This document shows, one piece after another, positions 6,663 through 15,210 of a stretch of DNA of 33,166 bases. The stretch spans positions 4,352 to 37,517 of the forward strand of contig JAMCPG010000024.1 in assembly GCA_023379845.1 (NCBI GenBank), in the 5' to 3' direction. Numbering within the stretch: position 1 is the stretch's first letter; every line of letters starts with the position of its first letter. This stretch comes from Thermoplasmatota archaeon. Its GTDB lineage: Archaea; Thermoplasmatota; Thermoplasmata; Thermoplasmatales; Thermoplasmataceae. Under the pieces are notes generated by a model, which was not told the origin of the DNA, searched no databases, and saw nothing but the letters and a program-made list of their open reading frames with translations. The translations under genes and the position numbers were made by a program.

Positions 6663-7682
6663 CTAATCCAGGCCAAAGCTGTTGATGAGTTTCCCGGAAT
6701 GTCCATCGATCACCAATACAACCTTTTTACCTGACGAGTCAAACTTCGCGAACCAGACTGGAACATGCATCAGTTCAGGATCGGCAATATCTGCTTCTGT
6801 GCTCATGCTCCTTACAGAGTGATGCTGCTGATGGACCTTTTGCGACTGCAACTGGTCAACGTTTGTCTTAGCCTCGTATTTTGCGGAGTCTTCACCGACG
6901 TCACCATTCAGAACCTTAACGCCTTTGGGTAACTTTGAAGCATCAAAGATGACCCGGTCCTGCAGGTTGAAGTCATAATTCCTTGGCTGATAGTCCAGTA
7001 ATCCCTTCACGGCCACCACAGGATAATTGTAGTTCTGGTCAAGTGAGTAGGCGCGAATAGAGCCGCCGCCCCCGCCGCCGAATCCGCCCATCATAACACC
7101 GCCCATTAGCGTGCCGTCAAGGAGTCCAGAACCAAAGCCTCCGCGGCCGCCTCCACCCATCGCACCTCCGAGGATTCCAGCAAGTACCGCTGTACCAGCG
7201 ATCTTTCCAATCTCTGCTCCGGTATCCACCGCGGTGTACTTTGTTCTTGCTGATACTGGAACTATCCAGTATGGAACAATGCTCAGGTAGAGGCCCTCAT
7301 TTTTGGATTTCTCCTCCATATGACGCCGAAGCAGCCCATGATCCATGTACTCTTTTATGATCTGGGTGACCTTGTCCTCGCTCTCAATTGAAAGAGGGAG
7401 CATTGTGTTTGATTCTATACTCTTCCAGCCCTCGTTTGCAAGCGATATGCTTGCGCCACAATACTCGCATGTTATCAGCATCTCACCGATCTGTGGTTTG
7501 ATAGGAGCACCACATCCCGGACATTTCAGCTCAGTGACACCGGATGCAGCTATTACATTCTGCTTTGACTGTGTTCCTGAATTTGGTTGTGCACTGCCTC
7601 CAGAAGTCTCCTGTTTCGCCCCGCATTTGGGGCAGAAGACAGAGTCGTCAGGTATGCTCGCCCCGCATTTGTTGCAATACAT
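6663..7682 (-). CDS. Zinc-ribbon, glycine-rich membrane-associated protein of the SPFH module
   Basis: 339 residues. The N-terminus carries two zinc ribbons: Cys 3, 6, 17, 20 (CNKCG/CPKCG) and Cys 54, 57, 72, 75 (CPGCG/CEYCG). A conserved-looking globular part (90-150) precedes an Ala/Gly segment and a very Gly-rich stretch (about 165-208) that may insert in or lie along the membrane, followed by a C-terminal domain ending DGHSGKLINSFGLD. It is the last gene of a three-gene minus-strand operon, 9 bases after the SPFH gene. Zinc ribbons shared with the SPFH protein suggest they contact a common partner. Exact function unknown. Confidence 0.75.
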   Translation of the reverse strand: MYCNKCGASIPDDSVFCPKCGAKQETSGGSAQPNSGTQSKQNVIAASGVTELKCPGCGAPIKPQIGEMLITCEYCGASISLANEGWKSIESNTMLPLSIESEDKVTQIIKEYMDHGLLRRHMEEKSKNEGLYLSIVPYWIVPVSARTKYTAVDTGAEIGKIAGTAVLAGILGGAMGGGGRGGFGSGLLDGTLMGGVMMGGFGGGGGGSIRAYSLDQNYNYPVVAVKGLLDYQPRNYDFNLQDRVIFDASKLPKGVKVLNGDVGEDSAKYEAKTNVDQLQSQKVHQQHHSVRSMSTEADIADPELMHVPVWFAKFDSSGKKVVLVIDGHSGKLINSFGLD

Positions 7683-7691
7683 ATGAAATCA

Positions 7692-8837
7692 CTAAAGTTG
7701 CTTACCGCAATTCGGACAGAACTTCGCATTAGAAGAAACTTCCGTACCGCATGAGGGACACTTCTTTGTCGCGGGCTGAGACATGTTGTTGCCACAGTTC
7801 GGACAAAACTTAGTTCCCACTGGAACCTGCGTTCCGCACTTCGGGCATGGTATCGTTGCCGGTGACATCGAGGCACCGCAGTTTGGGCAGAAAGCCGCGT
7901 TTGCAGGAACCATCGATCCGCATTTTGGGCAGGCCTTCGTCGGCTGTTGCTGCATACCTGACATCATCTGGCCTGACATTCCATAACCCATACCTGCTCC
8001 AGCTCCCAGCCCAATACCTATCCCGGCTCCAGCGCCTGCAACTCCTGTAGGATTCTTGGCGGCATCAACCATGGCCTGGCCTGCCTGGTACTGGATATAG
8101 TTAACCCCCAGTACTGACATGTCAGATCTTGTATCTATAGCCTTCTGAACTTCATCCGGCAGTGAAATATTGATTCCCTGTATCTTGTTAATTTCGACAC
8201 CATACTGCCGGAAGTGATCAGGGGCAAGTCCCAGAACGGCCTGCTCGATTGTTGTGAGGTTAGCAGCCAGATCGGTTATCTTGAGTCCCTTCGCCTTCAT
8301 CTGACCCAGTACCGTATAGAGAAGGACGACAATCTGCTCCCTGAGCCTGTCCTCGACTTCCTGGGAAGTTTCAACGTTGAATGTACCGACAAATTGTGAA
8401 ATGAAGTTGGATGGATCAGAGATGCGCCACCTGTAGTCACCGAATACCTTCAGGTTGACGACACCAAATGTTGGATCCGCAAACTGGAAGGGTTCCTGAC
8501 TACCGAATTTCCCATCGAGGAACCTGCGCTGCAAATAGTATACCTCGGCCTGCTGCTGTACTCCGGAGAAGAACTTCAGGAGCTTGCCCACAACAGGCGC
8601 ATTGAAATCTGTAAGCGCGTACCTGTTGGGTTGATCGAAGTATGTGAGCACCTTCCCGTCCCTGAAGAAGACCGCAATTTCATCCTCTCTTACAACTATG
8701 TTGTCATTAAGTCGTATAAGTCGGGGAACCTTCCACATTACATTGTCCTGCTTGAACTGTGTTTCCCATGCAATCGTAATTGATCCGACGACGCTTCCGC
8801 CTGAGTAAGGTACCTGACTCGATTTTTTTCCAAACAT
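7692..8837 (-). CDS. SPFH/band 7 domain protein with three C-terminal zinc ribbons (YdjI-like)
   Basis: 381 residues. The SPFH domain spans about 30-265 (DDE-rich strand region, then the LREQIVVLLYTVLGQM helix and the GINISLPDEVQKAI segment). An Ala/Gly-rich hinge (266-295) leads to three tandem zinc ribbons with CxxC pairs at 303/306-317/320, 331/334-345/348 and 360/363-374/377. This layout is that of the 'virion core protein'/YdjI family; in Bacillus ydjI is linked to the PspA envelope-stress locus. SPFH proteins oligomerise on membranes. The ATG overlaps the stop of the upstream coiled-coil gene (TAATG) and has a good Shine-Dalgarno, GGAGGT, inside that gene's end, so translation is coupled. 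Probably a membrane scaffold that recruits partners through its ribbons. Confidence 0.85.
   Translation of the reverse strand: MFGKKSSQVPYSGGSVVGSITIAWETQFKQDNVMWKVPRLIRLNDNIVVREDEIAVFFRDGKVLTYFDQPNRYALTDFNAPVVGKLLKFFSGVQQQAEVYYLQRRFLDGKFGSQEPFQFADPTFGVVNLKVFGDYRWRISDPSNFISQFVGTFNVETSQEVEDRLREQIVVLLYTVLGQMKAKGLKITDLAANLTTIEQAVLGLAPDHFRQYGVEINKIQGINISLPDEVQKAIDTRSDMSVLGVNYIQYQAGQAMVDAAKNPTGVAGAGAGIGIGLGAGAGMGYGMSGQMMSGMQQQPTKACPKCGSMVPANAAFCPNCGASMSPATIPCPKCGTQVPVGTKFCPNCGNNMSQPATKKCPSCGTEVSSNAKFCPNCGKQL
7700..7931 (-). repeat. Tandem zinc-ribbon coding repeat, three units
   Basis: Three repeats of about 28-29 codons within the SPFH gene, each coding a CPxCG-(9 residues)-FCPNCG ribbon joined by short Ser/Pro/Thr-rich linkers. 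The units differ in linker and loop sequence, so they are old duplications rather than a recent expansion. Confidence 0.8.
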
Positions 8838-9391
8838 TATGAACTACCTCCGGGATTTAGCTTGATATCCTCTACCTTCAGCAATCTTTGCTCCCAGCCA
8901 TTCTTCATCATCTTTATAGCAGCCTCGAGGTCTGACAAGCGTTTCGTGAGATCCGCCTGGGACGTAAGATCCACCGACGACATATCGGATAGCTTAACCA
9001 TGTCCGATGCGCCCTGCATAAATGTGTAGTCGTATTCGTAAAGTGAATTCAGCTTCTGCATGTCTATCCTGATGGCAGGCGATATCCCTGAATATCCCTG
9101 CTCTGAATGCAGCAACTCCCCCTGGAACTGCTGCAGTCTTGACAGCTCCGAAGAGAGCTGTACAAGGTACTGATAGTTCCCGCTGGAAACAAGCGAGGAC
9201 CTGAAGTCCTGCAGTTTCGACAAAGAACTTTCAAGGTAAGCGGAAACCTGTTTCCTCAGGAGCGCATCTGCCACCCTGAGGTCCTCCATCTGCCTGTAGC
9301 CCCGGAAGCCCGGGATGAGGAGCTGAAGTTTCTTCAGAACGCCCCTGCTGTCATCCACCTCATTCCTAATGTCAGGATTTGATGCGCCCAT
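8837..9391 (-). CDS. Helical/coiled-coil protein of the SPFH module
   Basis: 184 residues, almost entirely helical with heptad-like stretches (50-100 and 150-175). The N-terminal part, LIPGFRGYRQMEDLRVADALLR, matches the recurring 'GYxxxExxRxAD' opening of an uncharacterised family I recall as encoded next to SPFH-zinc-ribbon proteins. It is the first gene of the minus-strand operon: an ATG preceded by GGTGAAGG as ribosome-binding site and an A/T box (ACTAAATAC) about 45 bases upstream. Its stop overlaps the SPFH start by one base. No membrane segment, so it is probably a soluble partner or adaptor of the SPFH scaffold, similar in idea to PspA but not evidently homologous. Confidence 0.7.
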   Translation of the reverse strand: MGASNPDIRNEVDDSRGVLKKLQLLIPGFRGYRQMEDLRVADALLRKQVSAYLESSLSKLQDFRSSLVSSGNYQYLVQLSSELSRLQQFQGELLHSEQGYSGISPAIRIDMQKLNSLYEYDYTFMQGASDMVKLSDMSSVDLTSQADLTKRLSDLEAAIKMMKNGWEQRLLKVEDIKLNPGGSS

Positions 9392-9532
9392 GTATATTCC
9401 TTCACCCAGAGATTAATAATCCTGTATTTAGTTTTCTCTTACCCTGCCTGTTGATCGAAAATAAAATTGCATTTGTTTATGCTCGCATGATAATGCTGCA
9501 AAGAATTATCTGAGCGCCTTATATAACGAGGG

Positions 9533-10639
9533 GTGAACAGACAGTTCAACAACCCTCTTCTTATAAGTGCTGTGAGTGCGCTGTTCTCAATGGGCTACTT
9601 TACCCTTGCGTTCTCCTTCCCTCTCTATGCGGATCGTCTGCATTACGGCTCAGGATTCATCGGCTTTCTCGGTATATTCGTAGGTATACCGTTCATAGTT
9701 TTTGCCTTTATACTTCTTAACAGGAAGGGTAATCAGCTGTTGACAACACTTCGCTTCTCCTTGATCATGATGGTACCCGTCTCGATACTGTTTCTATTCA
9801 TAAGTGATTATATTTTCGTGATCCTGCTTTTATCTGCGGATATTCTGGGTGCTCTCTTCTATGTATCGGTTGAGTTGGGCATAGGATCGACTGACGCGGA
9901 AAACCTGGCCGAGAGATATTCAACTGCCTGGGGTATCCCAAATCTAGTTGCGCCTATCCTGGCAGGCCTGGTGTTACAATTTTCAGGCTTCGTGCCACTT
10001 TTCCTTGTAGCCACAGGGTTCCTCGTTGTCGCCGTTGCATTTGTTCCAATTGGCGGGATTGGGACCAGGAAACCTGAAAGTAAGAGGAAATCCGGAATTT
10101 CCCTGGTTCTGGTACTTCCAATGCTCTTTGGCGGACTGTCTGCAGGGTTTCTCTTCTATGTTATAGAGCCATATCTAAGAATAATACAGGTTCCGTACCT
10201 GATAATTGGTGTGATCGGCTCTGTTCCTGCTTTCTTCACTGCAGCCTCGTTTATCATCCTTTCCAGGATTAAATCAGAGGAGTGGCATAGATATTCCTTA
10301 ATTTCCGCCCTTCTCCTTGGTGTTCCCATCCTTCTCTTTGCAGTACATTCTGTCCTTGTTATTGCAGTCCTATTCGCAGTCGCGGGTATTGGATCTGCAG
10401 TTGCTTTTTCGAAGATACTTTCCTATATATCCAAAAGTTCTTCATCATCATATGGGGTACTGTACTACGAATCGCTATTTGGTACTGGCTTTATATCAGG
10501 AAGCATATCTGGAGGATACATTTTCCAGTACTTCCACTACCTTTCTGCACTTGTAATATTTTCGCCAGCCCTAATTTATGCGCTTGTAATTATCATACTT
10601 ATGACGTTAAGACACAAAAGTATTATGAGAACTTCTTGA
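9533..10639 (+). CDS. MFS transporter
   Basis: 368 residues from a GTG, with about 11-12 hydrophobic segments; a typical though short major facilitator. There is no strong motif A, and the substrate cannot be predicted. The start is doubtful: a TATA-like box (CTTATATAACG, about 9518-9528) lies only 10 bases before the GTG, so transcription might begin downstream and the protein might start at the ATG at 9588, inside the first membrane segment. The GTG start keeps a complete first helix and is preferred. It is divergent from the SPFH operon with 140 bases between. Confidence 0.7.
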   Translation: MNRQFNNPLLISAVSALFSMGYFTLAFSFPLYADRLHYGSGFIGFLGIFVGIPFIVFAFILLNRKGNQLLTTLRFSLIMMVPVSILFLFISDYIFVILLLSADILGALFYVSVELGIGSTDAENLAERYSTAWGIPNLVAPILAGLVLQFSGFVPLFLVATGFLVVAVAFVPIGGIGTRKPESKRKSGISLVLVLPMLFGGLSAGFLFYVIEPYLRIIQVPYLIIGVIGSVPAFFTAASFIILSRIKSEEWHRYSLISALLLGVPILLFAVHSVLVIAVLFAVAGIGSAVAFSKILSYISKSSSSSYGVLYYESLFGTGFISGSISGGYIFQYFHYLSALVIFSPALIYALVIIILMTLRHKSIMRTS

Positions 10640-10737
10640 CACATTATGACACCATCATGAGATACATTCAAGAAAGTGCGGCAACAATTTAATTAACTAT
10701 CAGATAATCGAAGCAGGGTCCTTCAGGAAATGGTTTG

Positions 10738-12414
10738 ATGCTCAAGCTTATCGAGGTATTAGTCATATTTGTGGTTTCCACCGTTCTGCTTATCAGCAAC
10801 CGCGTAAGATATGACATCATTGGTATTGGGACTGTTGTCATTCTTGTCGTTCTTGGTATAGTGACACCCACTATTGCAATGGCAGAGTTTGCTTCTATTC
10901 CCGTCTTTATTCTTGCCCTTGTAATGATATTGAGCAGAACAATCTCCGGTTCCGGCATCATGGAGAAATTAGGCGAAATGCTGACCCGGAAATTTAAGAA
11001 TGAATATATTGTTCTTGCCGTACTTTTCCTGTCCATCGGCCTGTTATCTGGCTTCATGAGCGATGTCGCCTTAACGCTCATGATGATCCCGATTGCATAT
11101 GTAATTGCGGAGAAGCTCAAGCATTCTCCCACGAAATACCTCATGCCATTTGCCTTCATAGCGGTGCTTGGAGGCAGGTTCACCGTTGCAAGCACCTCTT
11201 CTAATCTTGTCCTCTATGGTCTCTGGTATCAGAAATTCGGTTCTTATCTTCCTTTCTTCACATTCTCGATGCCGGGCCTTATTATCGTTATTGCTGCGGT
11301 TCCAGTTGTTATACTTATAACCCGCCTGCTCCCGGACAGAGTTAAGCCTGTCACGTCGCTGGAAGAGTTCAAAACAGGTGAGTATCTTACGGAGGCGAGC
11401 CTTGAGGATGGAAGCGAGATTCTTGGAAAGACAGTGGGTGAGATCGAGGCATCTTATAACGTTAGGATAGTGGGAGTATATCCCGGGAGGGTCGGCAAGA
11501 AGAACCGGGTGCTCAGGAAGGGTGACGTCATAATAATCAGGGTAAGGCCGGAGACCATTGCAACACTTTCCGGGATAAAGGGGGTCAACATAGCTCCCTC
11601 ACAGTTTTTTGATCAGGAATCTAAACTTACAGAGGTCTTCATAATGCCGGATTCCAAGCTGGTCGGAACGACAATAAGCAACATGGTATCCGCATCAAGG
11701 TACAACATAGCGATTCTCGGAATTTCTGCGTATGGAAAGAGGATATTTGGCCGGCTTCGCACACTCACAGTGCAGTCCGGCGATGTTCTCCTTGTTTCGG
11801 GGCACGAAGGTGACATTGCCGAGTTCATGAGCCGCGAATCACTTGCTCCTCTGCATCAGAGAGACATCAAGATATTGAATGTACGCAGTGGTGTAATAGC
11901 GCTTGGTTCGCTTGCAATTGCAGTTGGACTGGCGAGCGCAGGTGTTAACATTATTCTCGCATACCTTATTGCCGTTATTATATTACTTGCTACAAAGGTT
12001 CTCGATGTTAAGGATATATACCACAGCATAGAGTGGCCGATCATAATTTTCATAGGCACTTATATTGTATTTGGTGATGCCCTTGTTTCAGCGGGTATAA
12101 CGGGATACATATCCGATTTCACTGCCGGGTCGATCCTGATACTTTTCCTCATGTCGCTCTTTTTCGCCAACCTGATTGGAAACGTTGCTTCAGCCGTAAT
12201 AATGGGACCGGTTGCATTCCTCTTTCCGGACCCCCTGAAAGCCGTTGTGGTCGTAGCGATGGCTGCATCATGCACCTTTATTACACCCTGGGGAAACCAG
12301 TCCAATCTCCTCGTTATGTCTCCAGGCGGATACACCGTAAAGGACTATGCGCTATATGGCTCCATGCTTGTAGTGCTTGCGTTCATCATTACCTATCTGT
12401 ATGCGATCCTCTAG
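10738..12414 (+). CDS. SLC13-type permease with two RCK_C domains
   Basis: 558 residues from the ATG; a TTG one codon earlier is also possible. Two membrane halves flank a soluble insert (about 205-385) holding two TrkA-C (RCK_C) domains, recognisable by GKTVGEIEASYNVRIVGVYP and the repeated RxGDVLLV pattern. The membrane halves carry the family substrate motifs TSSNLVLYG (after about 155) and TPWGNQSNLLVMSPGGY near the C-terminus. The form of these motifs groups it with the sulfate/organic anion branch (SAC1-like) rather than ArsB. Likely a Na+- or H+-coupled anion transporter gated by a ligand of the RCK_C domains; the anion is unknown. It ends 7 bases from the convergent MFS gene. Confidence 0.82.
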   Translation: MLKLIEVLVIFVVSTVLLISNRVRYDIIGIGTVVILVVLGIVTPTIAMAEFASIPVFILALVMILSRTISGSGIMEKLGEMLTRKFKNEYIVLAVLFLSIGLLSGFMSDVALTLMMIPIAYVIAEKLKHSPTKYLMPFAFIAVLGGRFTVASTSSNLVLYGLWYQKFGSYLPFFTFSMPGLIIVIAAVPVVILITRLLPDRVKPVTSLEEFKTGEYLTEASLEDGSEILGKTVGEIEASYNVRIVGVYPGRVGKKNRVLRKGDVIIIRVRPETIATLSGIKGVNIAPSQFFDQESKLTEVFIMPDSKLVGTTISNMVSASRYNIAILGISAYGKRIFGRLRTLTVQSGDVLLVSGHEGDIAEFMSRESLAPLHQRDIKILNVRSGVIALGSLAIAVGLASAGVNIILAYLIAVIILLATKVLDVKDIYHSIEWPIIIFIGTYIVFGDALVSAGITGYISDFTAGSILILFLMSLFFANLIGNVASAVIMGPVAFLFPDPLKAVVVVAMAASCTFITPWGNQSNLLVMSPGGYTVKDYALYGSMLVVLAFIITYLYAIL

Positions 12415-12421
12415 GAACAGT

Positions 12422-13612
12422 TCAACTTTCAGCCTGATCTGCATTCATCTTTGAAAAGAAGATGTAGTACAAGATCGGATCCAGCAGTGAAACAATTCCA
12501 GCAAACGAAAACATGACGGTATATGCACCCAGGGCCATGAGATAACTCCCGAATGTGGTCGCCACACCATAAGGAATTCGCCTGGAGATGCCTGTCAGGC
12601 TGTTTCCCCTGGCCCTTTCCGAAGATGTAATCACAGACATCTGGAAGTTCTGTCTTATGGGCAGTGCCATCTGATAGATACCCGTCCTCGTTACATATAC
12701 AACTGCAGCTAAAATAGGAGAGACGAATGGAATGAAAACAAAAAGACCCGATCCAAGAAGTCGAAGGACGACGACAGAATTGATTGAACCGAATGATCGT
12801 TCAAAGAAAGATGCGAATACGATCCCTACGCCGGCCGCAACGTAGGATAGAGTGAATATGTCTGATATTTCTGTGTCAGAAAACCCTATTATTGAGAAAT
12901 ATATCGACATCAACGGTGTAACAACGCCCAGGCCAAGACTGCCCATCATTCCTGCGAGACTTATCATCCCTATGTTCTTGACTGACTTGGTTGGAAGAAC
13001 GCCTCTCTTCTCTTCCCCTGCAGAGGGTTCTTTCTTCTTGAACCTCCCCTCTTCGAGGAACAGCATAAGAAGAATAGAAATTATGGTAAGAACGAATGCA
13101 ATGAGGAAAAGTACGGAGTAGTAAGAAGCAATAGTAACCTCAAGCCTGGAGGCAACGAACCCTCCAAGTATTGCTCCTAGTATTGATATTATCATAAGGT
13201 TCGAGTATGTGCGTGTTCTTTTTGGCCTCTCCACGACATCGGCGACAAGCGCATTCATTACGGGTGCTACAGGACCTCCGCCAGCTCCTCCACCTATTGC
13301 ACTGAATGAAAGCCCGAACAGGGCGGTTGCAAATACGACGTAAAAGTCTCTTGTAAGCAGGAAGGCCAGGAATGCCAGTCCAGGCAGTATTGATACCAGA
13401 ATCAGTGTGTTTCGTTTGCTGTATAAATCGCCGAGGAATCCTGAAAGCAGAAGGAGAAATGAACTCGCTATCGTTGCGACAAACGCATATATCCCAACTT
13501 CAACAATAGAGAAGCCAATATGGTAGAGATAAAGAGGAACCAGGTAGGAAATGTAACCAAATGAGAAGCTTCTCAAGCCGCGTATTGCAGCAAGCAACGG
13601 GATCTGCCGCAT
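12422..13612 (-). CDS. MFS transporter
   Basis: 396 residues with about 12 membrane segments. Motif A between helices 2 and 3 reads GFLGDLYSKRNTL (58-70), and a Gly-rich loop AIGGGAGGGPVAPVMN (about 104-119) is notable. A charged cytoplasmic loop (about 186-206, KKKEPSAGEEKRG) separates the two halves. An A/T box (CTTTAATAATC on the minus strand) about 27 bases upstream supports a leaderless start at 13612. Substrate unknown; drug or metabolite efflux is the usual role for this type. Confidence 0.8.
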   Translation of the reverse strand: MRQIPLLAAIRGLRSFSFGYISYLVPLYLYHIGFSIVEVGIYAFVATIASSFLLLLSGFLGDLYSKRNTLILVSILPGLAFLAFLLTRDFYVVFATALFGLSFSAIGGGAGGGPVAPVMNALVADVVERPKRTRTYSNLMIISILGAILGGFVASRLEVTIASYYSVLFLIAFVLTIISILLMLFLEEGRFKKKEPSAGEEKRGVLPTKSVKNIGMISLAGMMGSLGLGVVTPLMSIYFSIIGFSDTEISDIFTLSYVAAGVGIVFASFFERSFGSINSVVVLRLLGSGLFVFIPFVSPILAAVVYVTRTGIYQMALPIRQNFQMSVITSSERARGNSLTGISRRIPYGVATTFGSYLMALGAYTVMFSFAGIVSLLDPILYYIFFSKMNADQAES

Positions 13613-13734
13613 TCCATCTTAATCACAACAGATTATTAAAGAGAATTGCCGCGGAAGGCGTTAATATTTAACTGTCAGTTAAGCATGAGCAGGACCCATG
13701 TACCAAGTATTATTTCATTCATGAAAAGAAGGGG

Positions 13735-13744
13735 TAAAAACTTA
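13735..13744 (+). promoter_or_regulatory. Candidate TATA box for the riboswitch transcript
   Basis: TAAAAACTTA predicts a transcription start near 13763-13768, just ahead of the conserved GGGG of the TPP riboswitch. A second candidate (GTATTATTTCAT, about 13707-13718) would give a start about 25 bases earlier. Confidence 0.35.
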
Positions 13745-13762
13745 AGTAAGTACCAGCGATAT

Positions 13763-13849
13763 GGAGGTACGGGGAGCTCGTAAAGGGCTGAGAGGGCTTT
13801 AAGCCGACCCGACGAACCTGAACCAGATAATACTGGCGGAGGGAAAAAA
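13763..13849 (+). promoter_or_regulatory. TPP (THI-box) riboswitch
   Basis: All conserved blocks of the thiamine pyrophosphate aptamer are present in order: GGGG (13771-13774), a P3 stem GCTC/GGGC with a 5-base loop, the CTGAGA block (13788-13793), a small variable hairpin (GGCT/AGCC), ACCC pairing back to GGGG, ACCTGA (13816-13821), the CCAG-ATAATA-CTGG P5 hairpin (13823-13836), and GCGGAGGGA (13836-13844). Archaeal TPP riboswitches are known in Thermoplasma ahead of predicted thiamine transporters. The closing P1 stem is unclear: CGATAT (13757-13762) could pair with ATATCG (13860-13865), or GTACC (13750-13754) with GGTAC (13766-13770), if the transcript starts early enough. GGAGGG of the core is also the Shine-Dalgarno of the ORF at 13850. 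Confidence 0.9.
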
Positions 13850-13924
13850 ATGCATAATTATATCGTACGTGAAACGGATAAGACATCGCTGGCTCTCAGG
13901 AGAGGTGCAATAAATGGGTTCTGA
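13850..13924 (+). CDS. 24-codon leader ORF downstream of the TPP riboswitch
   Basis: ATG 6 bases after the GGAGGG Shine-Dalgarno that forms part of the riboswitch core. The peptide begins MHNYIVRETDKTSLALRRGA and stops at 13922-13924, overlapping the first 11 bases of the transporter gene in another frame. Ligand binding would hide its ribosome-binding site. It may act to couple translation to the transporter, or the peptide may be an N-terminal part of the transporter if the sequence carries a one-base error. No family recognised. Confidence 0.5.
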   Translation: MHNYIVRETDKTSLALRRGAINGF

Positions 13925-15197
13925 GGGACATATAACAAAACCTCAGAAGGCACTCATAACATCGGCTTCACTTGGTTACATGATGTGGGGTGTTGTCGCA
14001 TCGATAGGCCCGCTCGCAGCGGCTGGGGAAATTCTATCGTCCAGCCCGGTGCTCGATACTAAAATTTTCTCTCTCATTATACCAACGCTTGCCCTTCTTG
14101 CAGGAAATGTCGCAATGGGTTACTTCAGCGACAGAATAGGAAGAAAGAAAATATTCTTCCTGACTCTTATTCTTTATGGATTTGGCATTATAGCTGTTTA
14201 TCTCTCAACCAACTTTCCAGAGCTCGCAATTGGACTAGCTTTGGCGGAGTTTGGGGCGGGAGGGGAAGAGCCCCCTTCACTCTCCGTGGTGGCAGAGGAC
14301 TTTTCACCGTCCAGAAGAGGGAGATTCCTTACGTTAATACCGAACTTCAACAACATCGGTACCCTCGTTTTCTACCTTGTTCTTATATTGAACATACTGC
14401 CAGGCAGAGCGGACATCCTGGTTTTCGGTTTTGGCATCATAATTATTGCTTTCTTTGCAAGGGTCTCGATTCCTGAGTCTTTCAGGTGGGAAAAATCAAC
14501 TGGAAGAGTAACCGAATCTTCAGAGACATTGAAAACCCTGACTATAGAAGATGAGGGTCAGAAGAGGAAAAAACCGAATTCGCTTGCTGCTTTTTCCATA
14601 CTATCCATGCTCGCTGTTTCACAATACCTGACTTTTGGGTTGATGACGTACGTAATAGGACCATATGAATTTCCAGGGGCTTTCACGGACAACGTCATTG
14701 TTGCTGTCGGAATGGCAGGATCATCAGTCGCAGGCTTTATCGCGCTATTGCTGATAAACAGGAACAGGACAAATTATACACTGTTCGCATTTGGCGGCGG
14801 CTTCCTATCGTTGATAGCGATACTCGCTGTTGCGTTCCTCAGCCAGGGTTTATTCGTGGCCGCCCCGATTCTATATTTCTACCCTCTTCTGTTCATAAGC
14901 ATGATGTTCAGTGAGTTCGCATGGGCTTCCCGCACTACATTGGAGCCTGAGATGTTCTCGACCTCATGGAGAGCCTCGTCTATTGGACTGGTAAGGGTCG
15001 TCCCAATGATTGCCTATGCTCTTTCTATCGTATATACGAGCTCTCTTGGCCTCCTGCAATACATAGAATTCAACGGAGTGCTCTGGTTTATAGGTTTGCT
15101 TGGTGCAATATGGCTGAAGACTATGAAGCTCGATACATCGAAGGTCAGCCTTGACTATGATGATGAATCTCAACCAAAAATGGAGATCTCACCTTGA
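13914..15197 (+). CDS. MFS transporter under TPP riboswitch control, predicted thiamine-related uptake
   Basis: 427 residues with 12 predicted membrane segments in two halves joined by a charged loop (about 196-225). Motif A is GYFSDRIGRKK (about 69-79) and an acidic FGAGGEEPP stretch (about 113-121) sits in helix 4. The start has its own Shine-Dalgarno, GAGGTG (13902-13907), 6 bases upstream. Known: MFS transporters behind archaeal TPP riboswitches were predicted to take up thiamine or its precursors. The riboswitch 65 bases upstream makes that the best call here, although the exact substrate (thiamine, hydroxymethylpyrimidine, or their phosphates) is not shown by the sequence. Confidence 0.8.
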   Translation: MGSEGHITKPQKALITSASLGYMMWGVVASIGPLAAAGEILSSSPVLDTKIFSLIIPTLALLAGNVAMGYFSDRIGRKKIFFLTLILYGFGIIAVYLSTNFPELAIGLALAEFGAGGEEPPSLSVVAEDFSPSRRGRFLTLIPNFNNIGTLVFYLVLILNILPGRADILVFGFGIIIIAFFARVSIPESFRWEKSTGRVTESSETLKTLTIEDEGQKRKKPNSLAAFSILSMLAVSQYLTFGLMTYVIGPYEFPGAFTDNVIVAVGMAGSSVAGFIALLLINRNRTNYTLFAFGGGFLSLIAILAVAFLSQGLFVAAPILYFYPLLFISMMFSEFAWASRTTLEPEMFSTSWRASSIGLVRVVPMIAYALSIVYTSSLGLLQYIEFNGVLWFIGLLGAIWLKTMKLDTSKVSLDYDDESQPKMEISP

Positions 15198-15210
15198 TCT
15201 TTTGGTGATT

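Noticed and set aside
7345-8050. Plus-strand frames opposite the zinc-ribbon genes, some Cys/His-bearing
   Set aside because: They mirror the repetitive zinc-ribbon codons on the minus strand; the operon overlap and Shine-Dalgarno favour the minus strand.
10689-11195. 168-codon minus-strand frame opposite the SLC13 gene
   Set aside because: Antisense to clear membrane-transporter coding sequence; Met/Thr/Ile-rich shadow peptide.
13684-13734. CATG-bracketed A/T stretch before the riboswitch, considered as an additional aptamer
   Set aside because: No conserved riboswitch blocks beyond the TPP aptamer starting near 13763.
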